Positions 19,047 to 28,736 of a stretch of 49,909 bases of DNA are shown in pieces. Within the stretch, counting starts at the first letter, position 1, and every line of letters starts with the position of its first letter. The stretch lies in assembly GCA_902519075.1 (NCBI GenBank), contig CABYIO010000004.1, positions 1 to 49,909 on the forward strand, in the 5' to 3' direction. The position numbers and the translations under genes were made by a program. This DNA is from an uncultured Bacteroidota bacterium. Its GTDB lineage: Bacteria; Bacteroidota; Bacteroidia; Flavobacteriales; Flavobacteriaceae. The notes below the pieces were generated by a model. That model had not been told where the DNA came from, made no database searches, and was given only the letters and a program-made list of their open reading frames with translations.

Positions 19047-19692
19047 ATGAATAAAAAAAACTTTATAAAAATATTACAACAACCTGATAAGCTTACTAAG
19101 AAAGAATTAATTTTTCTAGAGGAAATAAGTCATGAGTTTCCTTATTTTCAGCCTAGCAGGGCAATTTATCTAAAATCTCTAGCTGAAAATGAGGACATTA
19201 AGTTTAAGAAGTATCTCAAATCAACCGCCGCTTATACCAGAGATAGAAAAATTCTTTTTGATTTTATTAAAAATATTCAAAATCAAAATGATAAGGTTTT
19301 TTTTCAATAAAAATGAAATAAGTTCAGCTCTAGTTGAGAATAAAATATCCGATTCAATAGAAGTTTCTGAGCAAAATAGTTTTGTTGACTGGTTAAAGCT
19401 ATCAAACTTAAAACCCATTGACAGGTCTAAAGAAGCCGAAGCTGTTGATAAATTTATTTCAAAAAAGCCTAAAATAAGAATTGAAGCTAATGAAACTCCG
19501 AACGGTGATGATAAAAATGATAATTTAGAAAATCAATCAGGTTTTATGACCGAAACTTTAGCTAAACTATATCTCAATCAAAAAAATTACGAAAAAGCAA
19601 TTCAATCTTACAAAATATTAATTTTGAAATTTCCAGAAAAAAACAGTTACTTTGCAGACCAAATTAAAAAAATTAAAAAGCTAAAAAAATGA
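19047..19692 (+). pseudogene. Frameshifted tetratricopeptide-like gene between lptE and secG
   Basis: Two reading frames make up one gene. The first (from ATG 19047) reads into a run of eight T at 19297-19304 and stops at 19308-19310. Removing one T joins it smoothly to the second frame, which runs to 19692 and gives a protein of about 214 residues. The N-terminal part is helical (FIKILQQPDKLTKKELIFLE). The C-terminal part has a single TPR-like unit (TETLAKLYLNQKNYEKAIQSYKILILKFPE). The second frame has no good start of its own and overlaps the secG start by ATGA. The break may be an assembly error, a real mutation or slippage. The function is unknown. Confidence 0.75.
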
Positions 19693-20021
19693 GTTCATAT
19701 TCAATTTTTCTCATTCTGATCGTTATAGTTGCATTTCTTCTAGTTGTGGTAATTATGGTTCAAAACCCTAAGGGGGGTGGTTTATCCTCATCTTTTGGTG
19801 GTGGTGGCACTCAACAATTAGGTGGTGTTAAACAGACCACAGATTTTTTAGACAAAAGTACTTGGTACTTAGGTGCAACTCTGATTGGGTTAATTTTATT
19901 ATCTAATATTACATTTACTCAGTCTGACTCAATTTCTGAATCAAAAGCCTTAGATACAGAGGAAATTGTAGTTGATCCCCTTCCGATCAATACCTCTGAA
20001 GAAAATACTTCTGAAGATTAA
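19689..20021 (+). CDS. secG: Preprotein translocase subunit SecG
   Basis: A 110-residue membrane protein with two helices (about 5-25 and 58-76) separated by the conserved glycine-rich loop MVQNPKGGGLSSSFGGGG. SecG supports SecYEG-mediated protein export. The acidic C-terminal tail is common in Bacteroidota SecG. The start overlaps the stop of the frameshifted gene by four bases (ATGA), which implies translational coupling. Confidence 0.93.
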   Translation: MSSYSIFLILIVIVAFLLVVVIMVQNPKGGGLSSSFGGGGTQQLGGVKQTTDFLDKSTWYLGATLIGLILLSNITFTQSDSISESKALDTEEIVVDPLPINTSEENTSED

Positions 20022-20047
20022 TTATCAATAATTAATCTTTCATGTAA

Positions 20048-20079
20048 TTTTGTCAGTTTATTTTTGATGGCATGATTTG
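20048..20079 (+). promoter_or_regulatory. Putative groES promoter
   Basis: TTTTG (20048-20052), a 19-base spacer and ATGATTTG (20072-20079) resemble TTTG-N19-TAnnTTTG, with the first two bases of the -7 box inverted. An alternative -7 box TATTTTTG lies at 20059-20066. Transcription from either one would favour the groES start at ATG 20109 over GTG 20079. No CIRCE inverted repeat is present. Confidence 0.35.
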
Positions 20080-20108
20080 TGAAAAAAATTAATCAAATTA
20101 AAGTAGTT

Positions 20109-20384
20109 ATGAAATTAAATATTAAACCACTCGCAGACAGGGTTCTATTAGAGCCTATGGAAGCTGAAACCAAAACAGCATCAGGAATAATAATTCCGGA
20201 CAATGCTAAAGAAAAACCACAAAAGGCTACAGTTGTAGCTGTAGGAAGTGGCACTAAAGATAACCCAATGACAGTTAAAATTGGTGATACAGTACTTTAT
20301 GGAAAATATTCAGGTACTGAATTAAAATTTGAAGGAAAAGACTATTTAATAATGTCAGAAAAAGATATTCTGGCTGTAATATAA
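20109..20384 (+). CDS. groES: Co-chaperonin GroES
   Basis: A 91-residue co-chaperonin that caps the GroEL cavity. The start [20 protein letters not shown] is the family N-terminus. The in-frame GTG at 20079 would add ten non-conserved residues and lies in the likely promoter. The mobile loop ([19 protein letters not shown]) and the end [16 protein letters not shown] are intact. It is followed after 15 bases by groEL. Confidence 0.97.
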   Translation: MKLNIKPLADRVLLEPMEAETKTASGIIIPDNAKEKPQKATVVAVGSGTKDNPMTVKIGDTVLYGKYSGTELKFEGKDYLIMSEKDILAVI

Positions 20385-22034
<1,650 letters not shown>

Positions 22035-22058
22035 ATCTTAAATATTTCTTATTTATTT

Positions 22059-22092
22059 AAAAAGAGTAATAATTGATTTATTACTCTTTTTT
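22059..22092. terminator. Bidirectional terminator between groEL and the metal-binding protein gene
   Basis: A 14-base-pair perfect stem (AAAAAGAGTAATAA/TTATTACTCTTTTT) with a 5-base loop. It has T runs on both strands, and the stop codon of the minus-strand gene (22081-22083) lies inside the stem. Confidence 0.88.
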
Positions 22093-22467
22093 ATTTGAGT
22101 GGTTTATTGGTTCTCTGTCAAGACCGTGGTCTCTTATAACTTGCAAGTCTCGGTACTTACAGCAAGGGTCTAAAAGGCTATAGGCATCATCAGATGCTAT
22201 TTCCTTTTTTGTATCATGACCGATAGATGCAAAAAATTTATGAATCTCATCAACTGAGATATGTTTTTCATTGTAAACTAACTTCAAAGTTCTATTTTCC
22301 AAATTCCAATCCGCTAATTTTATTCCTTTTTTTTCAATTGCTTTTTTTTCAATTCTATTTTCACACATCATACAAACTCCATCAACAATAATCACAGTAG
22401 ATTTAGTCTGAGAAATGCTTTTAACTGAAAACAAAAACAATAATGATAATAGTATATTTAATTTCAC
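22081..22467 (-). CDS. Exported heavy-metal-associated (HMA) domain protein
   Basis: A 128-residue periplasmic protein with GTG start and a signal peptide (MKLNILLSLLFLFSVKSIS). The mature part is a ferredoxin-like HMA fold with the metal motif CMMCENRIE (a C-x-x-C pair) and a C-terminal double cysteine, DPCCKYRD. Such proteins bind copper or a similar soft metal. It lies 11 bases after the TonB-dependent receptor gene on the same strand, which suggests a receptor and metal-binding partner. Metal identity is inferred, not shown. Confidence 0.85.
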   Translation of the reverse strand: MKLNILLSLLFLFSVKSISQTKSTVIIVDGVCMMCENRIEKKAIEKKGIKLADWNLENRTLKLVYNEKHISVDEIHKFFASIGHDTKKEIASDDAYSLLDPCCKYRDLQVIRDHGLDREPINHSNKKE

Positions 22468-22478
22468 AACCTTTTATT

Positions 22479-24749
22479 TTATTTAATATAATATCTTAAA
22501 CCAACATATGTCATTCTACCAAAAATTGGACCATATACATAGGTTGCGTCAAAATAATTTCCAAATGGATCATCTGAGGAAATAATTGCATTTTCCTGTT
22601 TATAATTTGTTAAATTTTCAACACCTAAATATAACTGAAAAGATTCACTAAAAACTCTTGTTATCTGGGTATTAATTAAATTTAATCTCTCAGAAATATT
22701 TGGGAGCCTGTACTGCTGTGGATTATCTTGCGTAGATGGTATTCGTTGTTCCCCAACGTGATTAAATGAAAAATCATATTTCCAACTCCTACCCTTTTCA
22801 TTTTTGGTCCCATTATAGGATAAATTAAAAAACATTCTATCTGATGGGGTTAAAGGATTTTTTAATCTTCCGTGTGAAATATAGTCTGTTTCAGCAACAG
22901 TGTTTTTATAAGCAAATAGCAAATCAACAGAATTTGAAAGAGTGTAAGAAAGTTGAGCTTGAAAACTATTTGAATAACTTTTACCGGTCAAATTATAGAA
23001 ATTAATAAGTGATGGAGTCTCCCAGTCTGCTACTACTTTATTTTGAAAATCAGTTATATAATAGTCTAAAATCAATTGAGATTCTCGATTAAATAATTTA
23101 AAACTATTTATTATTGAGAATCCATAATTCCAAGCCTGGTCAGCTTTCAAAGTCGAAAAATCGGCAGGGGTTGAATTTTCAGTAAAAATAATTTCTCTCG
23201 AGCTGTAAAATAATTTTTGGTTTTCAGAAAAAATATTTGCCATACGTGTTGATTTGCCAAAGGATAGTTTGATAGTAGTCTTTGGTAATGCTCGATATTT
23301 CATGTGAAATCTTGGGGAAATAAAATTTCCAATCTTATTGTGATTGTCAAATCTTAAACCAGCTGACAAATTTATTTTATCTAAATCATCGTAGTTGTAC
23401 TCAAAATACGCTCCAATTGATCTTTCATTTATGGAAATATCAAAATTATTTATGCTAAGATTATTATTGAATATGAATTCATCATATTCATCATATGTTA
23501 GAGAAATACCTGTTTTAATTTTACTTCTTGTATCACCAATAATGGAATTATATACTAGATTTGAGTAAATACTTGTTTGCTTAGTGTCATGGTTTCTATT
23601 TCCGAAAGATGAACCCATATCAATTCCAGTGTATGCAAATTGAAGTCCTAAAGATCTATAAGTAATTAGCGGGTCTACATATCCGAATTTAAAATTTGTC
23701 TTTAGAATTTCTGAATCAGTTTTCCCTCCCCAATAACTTTGATTTTCAGGAAAAATTATCCCATCAATATATTCATTTTGTCCATAAACTCTCTCGTCAA
23801 AAACATAATTGAAATCAAAGAAACCCACCAGACCCTTTTCTAGGTTTGTATATTGAAACCTATTCAGAATATTCAATTGTTTTCCGGTAGGACTATCTCT
23901 AAAACCATCGTTATTATTGTCCGCACTGGTATCTTTTTTATTAGCATGAAAGTACAAACCGTGATCAAATTTATTATTAAGGTCGGACGTGTAGTGAGCA
24001 TTTAATTCTAAACGCTCCATCGCATTAGCAAACAGATTTAAAAAAAACTTATCGTCTGTCAAAGGCTTTCTTAGCTCAGCGTTAATTTGTCCAGAAACAC
24101 TTTCATATCCGTTAACCACGCTGCCTGAACCTTTTGCGACTTGCAAACTTTCGATCCAAGTACCGGGAATATATGTTAGACCGTAGGAATGAAGTGCCCC
24201 TCGAATAGAAGGAATATTTTCAATAGATATTAAAATATTGGGGCTACTAAGACCAAGCATATTTATTTGTTTTCTTCCAGAAATCGCATCAGATAAGTTA
24301 ACATCAATTGAAGGGGTCGTTTCAAAACTTTCAGCGAGGTTACAGCATGCGGCTTTTAATAATTCTTCAGATGAAATATTTATAATATTTGCAGAGCTTA
24401 AAAGGGAAACTGAAGATGATTTTGAATTATATTCTAATGAAACCTCATCCAATTCTGTATCAGATATTAAAAAAATCTTAGGGTTTATTGAGCTAACACT
24501 TAATGTATCATTTTGATAACCCACATAACTAACGATATAGTTTTTTAAATTATCTGGATTAGATAAAATAAAATTTCCCTCCATGTCAGAAGTAGTTCCA
24601 CCTGAATTATCGCTCCAAATAATATTTGCGCCAATAATTGGCACTTCTTTATTATCAATTAACCCTAAAATTTTTCCCTTTATATCCTGAGAAACGGTAG
24701 GGTTGTAAGCAAATAATAAAAAAAATAATACTATTAACCTTTTGCACAT
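22479..24749 (-). CDS. TonB-dependent outer-membrane receptor
   Basis: A 756-residue receptor. The start at 24749 is chosen because it gives a signal peptide (MCKRLIVLFFLLFAYNPTVS); a longer frame upstream would run 56 residues across the promoter and purH. Residues 22-105 form a carboxypeptidase-regulatory-like domain (IKGKILGLIDNKEVPIIGAN, TTSDMEGNFILS). The plug (about 130-245, with LLKAACCNLAESFETTPSID) and the beta-barrel follow, ending in the aromatic strand MTYVGLRYYIK. The paired cysteines in the plug and the adjacent metal-binding protein fit uptake of copper or another metal complex. The true substrate is unknown. Confidence 0.9.
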   Translation of the reverse strand: MCKRLIVLFFLLFAYNPTVSQDIKGKILGLIDNKEVPIIGANIIWSDNSGGTTSDMEGNFILSNPDNLKNYIVSYVGYQNDTLSVSSINPKIFLISDTELDEVSLEYNSKSSSVSLLSSANIINISSEELLKAACCNLAESFETTPSIDVNLSDAISGRKQINMLGLSSPNILISIENIPSIRGALHSYGLTYIPGTWIESLQVAKGSGSVVNGYESVSGQINAELRKPLTDDKFFLNLFANAMERLELNAHYTSDLNNKFDHGLYFHANKKDTSADNNNDGFRDSPTGKQLNILNRFQYTNLEKGLVGFFDFNYVFDERVYGQNEYIDGIIFPENQSYWGGKTDSEILKTNFKFGYVDPLITYRSLGLQFAYTGIDMGSSFGNRNHDTKQTSIYSNLVYNSIIGDTRSKIKTGISLTYDEYDEFIFNNNLSINNFDISINERSIGAYFEYNYDDLDKINLSAGLRFDNHNKIGNFISPRFHMKYRALPKTTIKLSFGKSTRMANIFSENQKLFYSSREIIFTENSTPADFSTLKADQAWNYGFSIINSFKLFNRESQLILDYYITDFQNKVVADWETPSLINFYNLTGKSYSNSFQAQLSYTLSNSVDLLFAYKNTVAETDYISHGRLKNPLTPSDRMFFNLSYNGTKNEKGRSWKYDFSFNHVGEQRIPSTQDNPQQYRLPNISERLNLINTQITRVFSESFQLYLGVENLTNYKQENAIISSDDPFGNYFDATYVYGPIFGRMTYVGLRYYIK

Positions 24750-24776
24750 ATTGTTAACAAAATTGGATTCTTTACA

Positions 24777-24784
24777 CAAAAATA
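24777..24784 (-). promoter_or_regulatory. Putative -7 box of the TonB receptor gene (TATTTTTG)
   Basis: It matches TAnnTTTG on the minus strand, 27 bases before the receptor ATG. A TTG lies 16 bases further upstream (24801-24803), slightly short of the usual spacing. The 73-base gap is shared with purH on the other strand. Confidence 0.45.
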
Positions 24785-24822
24785 AAGATAAATCAATTAT
24801 CAATTTAATTATTTTTGAGATT

Positions 24823-26319
24823 GTGAACAATAAAGAAATTAAATCTGCTCTAATATCTGTTTTTTCAAAAGATGGACTTAGGCCAATCGTTGAAGAATTA
24901 GTTAAAAATGAAGTCAAGTTATATTCGACTGGAGGAACTTATAAATTTATATCCGATCTTGGACACGATGTCACAGAAGTTGAAAATATCACCGACTACC
25001 CATCTATTTTTGGAGGAAGAGTAAAGACCTTACACCCTAAAATATTCGGTGGAATCCTTTACCGAAGAAATAATGAAAATGATGTTAACGAAAAAGACAA
25101 ATATAAAATCCCAAATATTGATTTAGTAATTGTCGATTTATATCCTTTTGAAGAAACGGTTAAAAACGGGGGCAATGAGTCAGAAATAATAGAAAAAATT
25201 GATATTGGAGGTATTGCTTTAATTAGAGCTGCAGCTAAAAATTTTAACGATGTTGTTTGCATTTCATCTGTAAAAGATTATACGACATTTTTAAATATGT
25301 ATATTAAAAATCAAGGTGTTCTCAATTTAGATGAAAGAAAACAATTTGCTAGAAAATCTTTTCAAAATTCATCAAGCTATGATAAGGCAATATTCAATTA
25401 TTTTGATGCGTCTGAAAGCCTTAGTTTAAGATACGGGGAAAACCCCCATCAGGATGGAGTATTTTCTGGAAAAATAAATGAAATTTTTACAAAACTTCAT
25501 GGTAAAGATCTTAGCTATAATAATTTATTGGATATTGATGCTGCTATGGATCTGATGTCTGATTTTAAAGATGATAAACCTACTTTTGCAATTTTAAAAC
25601 ACAATAATGCCTGCGGAATTGCCATAAGAAATAATGTTAAGGAAGCATATGAAAGTGCATTATTGGCTGACCCGGTTTCTGCATTTGGAGGTATTTTAAT
25701 TTCGAATTCCAAAATTAATTCTGAGACAGCAGAATCTATTAATTCTTTATTTTGTGAAGTTGTTATATCTCCTGATTTTGATATTCAAGCATTAGAAATA
25801 TTAAAAGGAAAAAAAAATAGGATCATTTTAAAGCTGAATTCCTACCCTTTAAAAAATAAACTTATAAGATCTTGTTTAAATGGAACTTTGATTCAAACTA
25901 ATGATAATATTACAGATAGTAAAGAAATATTAACTTACCCAACTAACATTAAACCTGACGAGGATCAAATCGAAGATTTATTATTTGCTTCCAAAATTTC
26001 TAAAAATACTAAATCAAATACAATTGTATTGGTTAAAAACAAACAACTTATAGCTTCAGGAACTGGTCAAACTAGCAGGGTTGATGCTCTAAATCAAGCT
26101 ATTGAAAAAGCCAAAAAGTTTGGATTTGATTTAAATGGTGCATGTATGGCTAGCGATGCATTTTTTCCTTTTCCTGATTGTGTTGAAATAGCTCATAAAA
26201 AAGGTATAAATTCTATCATTCAACCAGGTGGGTCAATTAAGGATAATTTGAGTATTGAATATTGTGATAATAATAATATAGCAATGGTCTTTACAGGTGT
26301 AAGACATTTTAAACATTGA
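24823..26319 (+). CDS. purH: Bifunctional AICAR transformylase/IMP cyclohydrolase
   Basis: A 498-residue enzyme for the last two steps of IMP synthesis. The GTG at 24823 is chosen because the family N-terminus begins there (NNKEIKSALISVFSKDGL); the longer frame upstream overlaps the divergent receptor gene. The cyclohydrolase part has the phrases STGGTYKFISDLG and GGRVKTLHPKIFGGILYRR. The transformylase part has LRYGENPHQDG, LKHNNACGIA, DPVSAFGGI and FFPFPDCVEIAHKKG. Both active regions appear intact. It precedes mreB by 81 bases. Confidence 0.96.
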   Translation: MNNKEIKSALISVFSKDGLRPIVEELVKNEVKLYSTGGTYKFISDLGHDVTEVENITDYPSIFGGRVKTLHPKIFGGILYRRNNENDVNEKDKYKIPNIDLVIVDLYPFEETVKNGGNESEIIEKIDIGGIALIRAAAKNFNDVVCISSVKDYTTFLNMYIKNQGVLNLDERKQFARKSFQNSSSYDKAIFNYFDASESLSLRYGENPHQDGVFSGKINEIFTKLHGKDLSYNNLLDIDAAMDLMSDFKDDKPTFAILKHNNACGIAIRNNVKEAYESALLADPVSAFGGILISNSKINSETAESINSLFCEVVISPDFDIQALEILKGKKNRIILKLNSYPLKNKLIRSCLNGTLIQTNDNITDSKEILTYPTNIKPDEDQIEDLLFASKISKNTKSNTIVLVKNKQLIASGTGQTSRVDALNQAIEKAKKFGFDLNGACMASDAFFPFPDCVEIAHKKGINSIIQPGGSIKDNLSIEYCDNNNIAMVFTGVRHFKH

Positions 26320-26400
26320 TATTGATTTATTGTTTTTTTATTCATAGATTTACATTGCAGGCCTTAGTATTACTAACTTTATTTTTTTTCTTTTAACCCT

Positions 26401-27429
26401 ATGGGATTTTTTGATTTTTTAACTGAGGAAATTGCAATTGATTTAGGAACTGCTAACACTCTAATAATACACAATGATAAAGTTGTAGTTGATAGTCCAT
26501 CAATTGTTGCAAAAGACAGAATTTCTGGTAAAATTATCGCTGTAGGAAATGAAGCAAATTTAATGCAGGGAAAAACTCATGAAAACATCAAAACTATCAG
26601 ACCGCTAAAAGACGGTGTAATCGCTGATTTTGATGCGTCTGAACAAATGATAAATCTATTTATTAAAAGTATTCCTACTCTCAAAAATAAAATCTTTTCA
26701 CCCTCTTTGATCATGGTGATTTGTATTCCTTCAGGTATTACCGAAGTTGAAATGAGGGCTGTAAAAGAATCCGCAGAAAGAGTTAATGGTAAGGAGGTCT
26801 ATTTAATTCATGAACCAATGGCAGCTGCTATTGGGATTGGAGTAGATATAATGCAACCTAAGGGAAATATGATTATTGATATTGGTGGAGGTACTACTGA
26901 AATAGCTGTTATTGCTCTTGGGGGAATCGTTTGTGATCAATCATTAAAAGTTGCTGGTGATGTATTTACCAATGACATTATATATTATATGAGAACTCAA
27001 CACAACCTTTATGTTGGTGATAGAACCGCAGAAAAAATTAAAATTCAAATAGGTGCTGCCACTGAGGATTTAGATGATCCCCCAGATGAAATGAGTGTTC
27101 AGGGTCGTGATTTATTAACAGGAAAACCAAAACAAATTGAAATCTCATATAGGGAAATAGTTAAAGCACTTGAAAAATCAATTCTTAGGGTTGAAGACTC
27201 TGTTATGGAGACTTTATCAAAAACACCTCCTGAGCTGGCTGCTGATATTTACAATACTGGAATGTACTTAGCTGGAGGAGGGTCAATGCTTAGAGGGTTA
27301 GATAAAAGACTTTCAAAAAAAACAGATTTACCAGTTTATATTGCTGAAGACCCACTAAGGGCTGTTGTTAGAGGGACTGGTATTGTACTTAAAAATATAC
27401 CGAAATATAAAAGTGTTCTTATAAAATAG
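26401..27429 (+). CDS. mreB: Rod-shape-determining protein MreB
   Basis: A 342-residue actin-like protein that organises lateral wall synthesis. The N-terminal amphipathic segment MGFFDFLTEE is followed by the phosphate-1 loop IAIDLGTANTLI. Later come IDIGGGTTEIAVIALGG (phosphate 2) and YLAGGGSMLRGLDKRL (adenosine region). It heads a complete shape cluster with mreC, mreD, mrdA and rodA. A weak promoter-like pair (TTG at 26355-26357, TAACTTTA at 26374-26381) lies upstream. Confidence 0.98.
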   Translation: MGFFDFLTEEIAIDLGTANTLIIHNDKVVVDSPSIVAKDRISGKIIAVGNEANLMQGKTHENIKTIRPLKDGVIADFDASEQMINLFIKSIPTLKNKIFSPSLIMVICIPSGITEVEMRAVKESAERVNGKEVYLIHEPMAAAIGIGVDIMQPKGNMIIDIGGGTTEIAVIALGGIVCDQSLKVAGDVFTNDIIYYMRTQHNLYVGDRTAEKIKIQIGAATEDLDDPPDEMSVQGRDLLTGKPKQIEISYREIVKALEKSILRVEDSVMETLSKTPPELAADIYNTGMYLAGGGSMLRGLDKRLSKKTDLPVYIAEDPLRAVVRGTGIVLKNIPKYKSVLIK

Positions 27430-27439
27430 TTAGAAGGGT

Positions 27440-28240
27440 ATGCAACGAATTATTTATTTCTTAATTAGAAATAAGGATTTTATTTTATTTCTTTCGTTGT
27501 TTACTATTTCACTTTCAATTAATATTAACTACAACGAGTATAATAAAAGTAAGTTTTTAAACTCTAGTAATTCTTTGTTTTCATCTCTTTATGATACCAA
27601 ATTGACAATTTCAAAATATTTTAATTTAGAATATCAAAATCAATTACTTGCTGAAGAAAACAAAAATTTGAGATTTCTGATTTATAATTACAAAAATGAA
27701 CAAATAGAAGAATCTGATTTAGACAAAATAAATTTCAATGTAACTTCAGCATCGGTCATTAAAAATAGTTATTCATACTCAAATAACTTTATAACAATCA
27801 ATGTTGGAGAAAAAGACAGTATTGAGATTGATAACGGAGTAATTTCGTCTCTTGGGGTTGTTGGAATTATTGATAAAATATCCCCTAACTATTCAAGGTT
27901 TATTTCAATTTTAAATACTAATTTTTTACTTAATGCAAAATTTAAAAAATCCAATTATTTTGGTGTCCTTTCATGGAATGGAATAAACATTAATAAGGTT
28001 CAATTAAAAGATGTTCCAAAACAAGCAAATGTATCAATCGGGGACACTATTGTAACTGGGGGTAATTCATTAATTTTCCCAAAAGGAATTTTAATCGGAT
28101 ACGTAGATTCATTTAAATTAGATAACTCAGAAAATTATCTTGAATTAGAGATTAATTTGGCAACTGATATGACTAACATTGAAAACCTTTATATATTAAA
28201 GAATAACAACATCAAAGAAATAAATTCATTAGATGAATAA
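27440..28240 (+). CDS. mreC: Rod-shape-determining protein MreC
   Basis: A 266-residue inner-membrane protein with one N-terminal helix (about 9-27), a coiled-coil segment (about 60-85) and two periplasmic beta domains typical of MreC (ITINVGEKDSIEIDNGVISS, GVVGIIDKISPNYSRF, GDTIVTGGNSLIFPKGILIG). It links MreB filaments to periplasmic wall enzymes. A purine-rich AGAAGG lies just before the ATG. The 3' end overlaps mreD by 8 bases. Confidence 0.93.
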   Translation: MQRIIYFLIRNKDFILFLSLFTISLSININYNEYNKSKFLNSSNSLFSSLYDTKLTISKYFNLEYQNQLLAEENKNLRFLIYNYKNEQIEESDLDKINFNVTSASVIKNSYSYSNNFITINVGEKDSIEIDNGVISSLGVVGIIDKISPNYSRFISILNTNFLLNAKFKKSNYFGVLSWNGININKVQLKDVPKQANVSIGDTIVTGGNSLIFPKGILIGYVDSFKLDNSENYLELEINLATDMTNIENLYILKNNNIKEINSLDE

Positions 28241-28736
28241 AATAGTTTCTAATATAATTTTAGCGCTAATTTTAATCCTATCACAAGGTTTATTTTTTAA
28301 TAATATTAATTTCTTAGGGTCAATTAACCCTTTTATATATGTATATTTCATTGCATATTTCCCTTTAAAAAATAACAGAACATTCTTTATTTTTTGTGCA
28401 TTTATTTTTGGACTTATAATTGATATTTTTTCTGACACACATGCTATTCATGCAGCTGCCACATTAACAATTGCATTTCTCAGACCTTATTTTTTGAAGT
28501 TATATTTTGGTATGGCTTACGAGCATCAAGTTGTTAAATTTAATTCGATTGAGTTAAGGCAAAATTTATTTTATCTTATCTCAATTATTTTAATTCATCA
28601 TTTGATTTTATTTGGTATGGAAATATTTGATATTTCTAAAATATCATTAGTAATAAAAAACTCTTTTAATACAGCAATATTTACACTTATTGCTATTTAT
28701 ATTCTTTTTGAACTAATAATTAAAAGTGCTAAATGA
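28233..28736 (+). CDS. mreD: Rod-shape-determining protein MreD
   Basis: A 167-residue, strongly hydrophobic membrane protein with about five helices. The motif FGLIIDIFSDTHAIHAAATL around residue 60 is the typical MreD signature (G-x-x-x-D with a following loop). It overlaps mreC by 8 bases and mrdA by 4 bases, which points to translational coupling in the shape cluster. Confidence 0.9.
   Translation: MNKIVSNIILALILILSQGLFFNNINFLGSINPFIYVYFIAYFPLKNNRTFFIFCAFIFGLIIDIFSDTHAIHAAATLTIAFLRPYFLKLYFGMAYEHQVVKFNSIELRQNLFYLISIILIHHLILFGMEIFDISKISLVIKNSFNTAIFTLIAIYILFELIIKSAK

Noticed and set aside
20022-20108. CIRCE heat-shock operator before groES
   Set aside because: No TTAGCACTC-N9-GAGTGCTAA inverted repeat is present in the gap.
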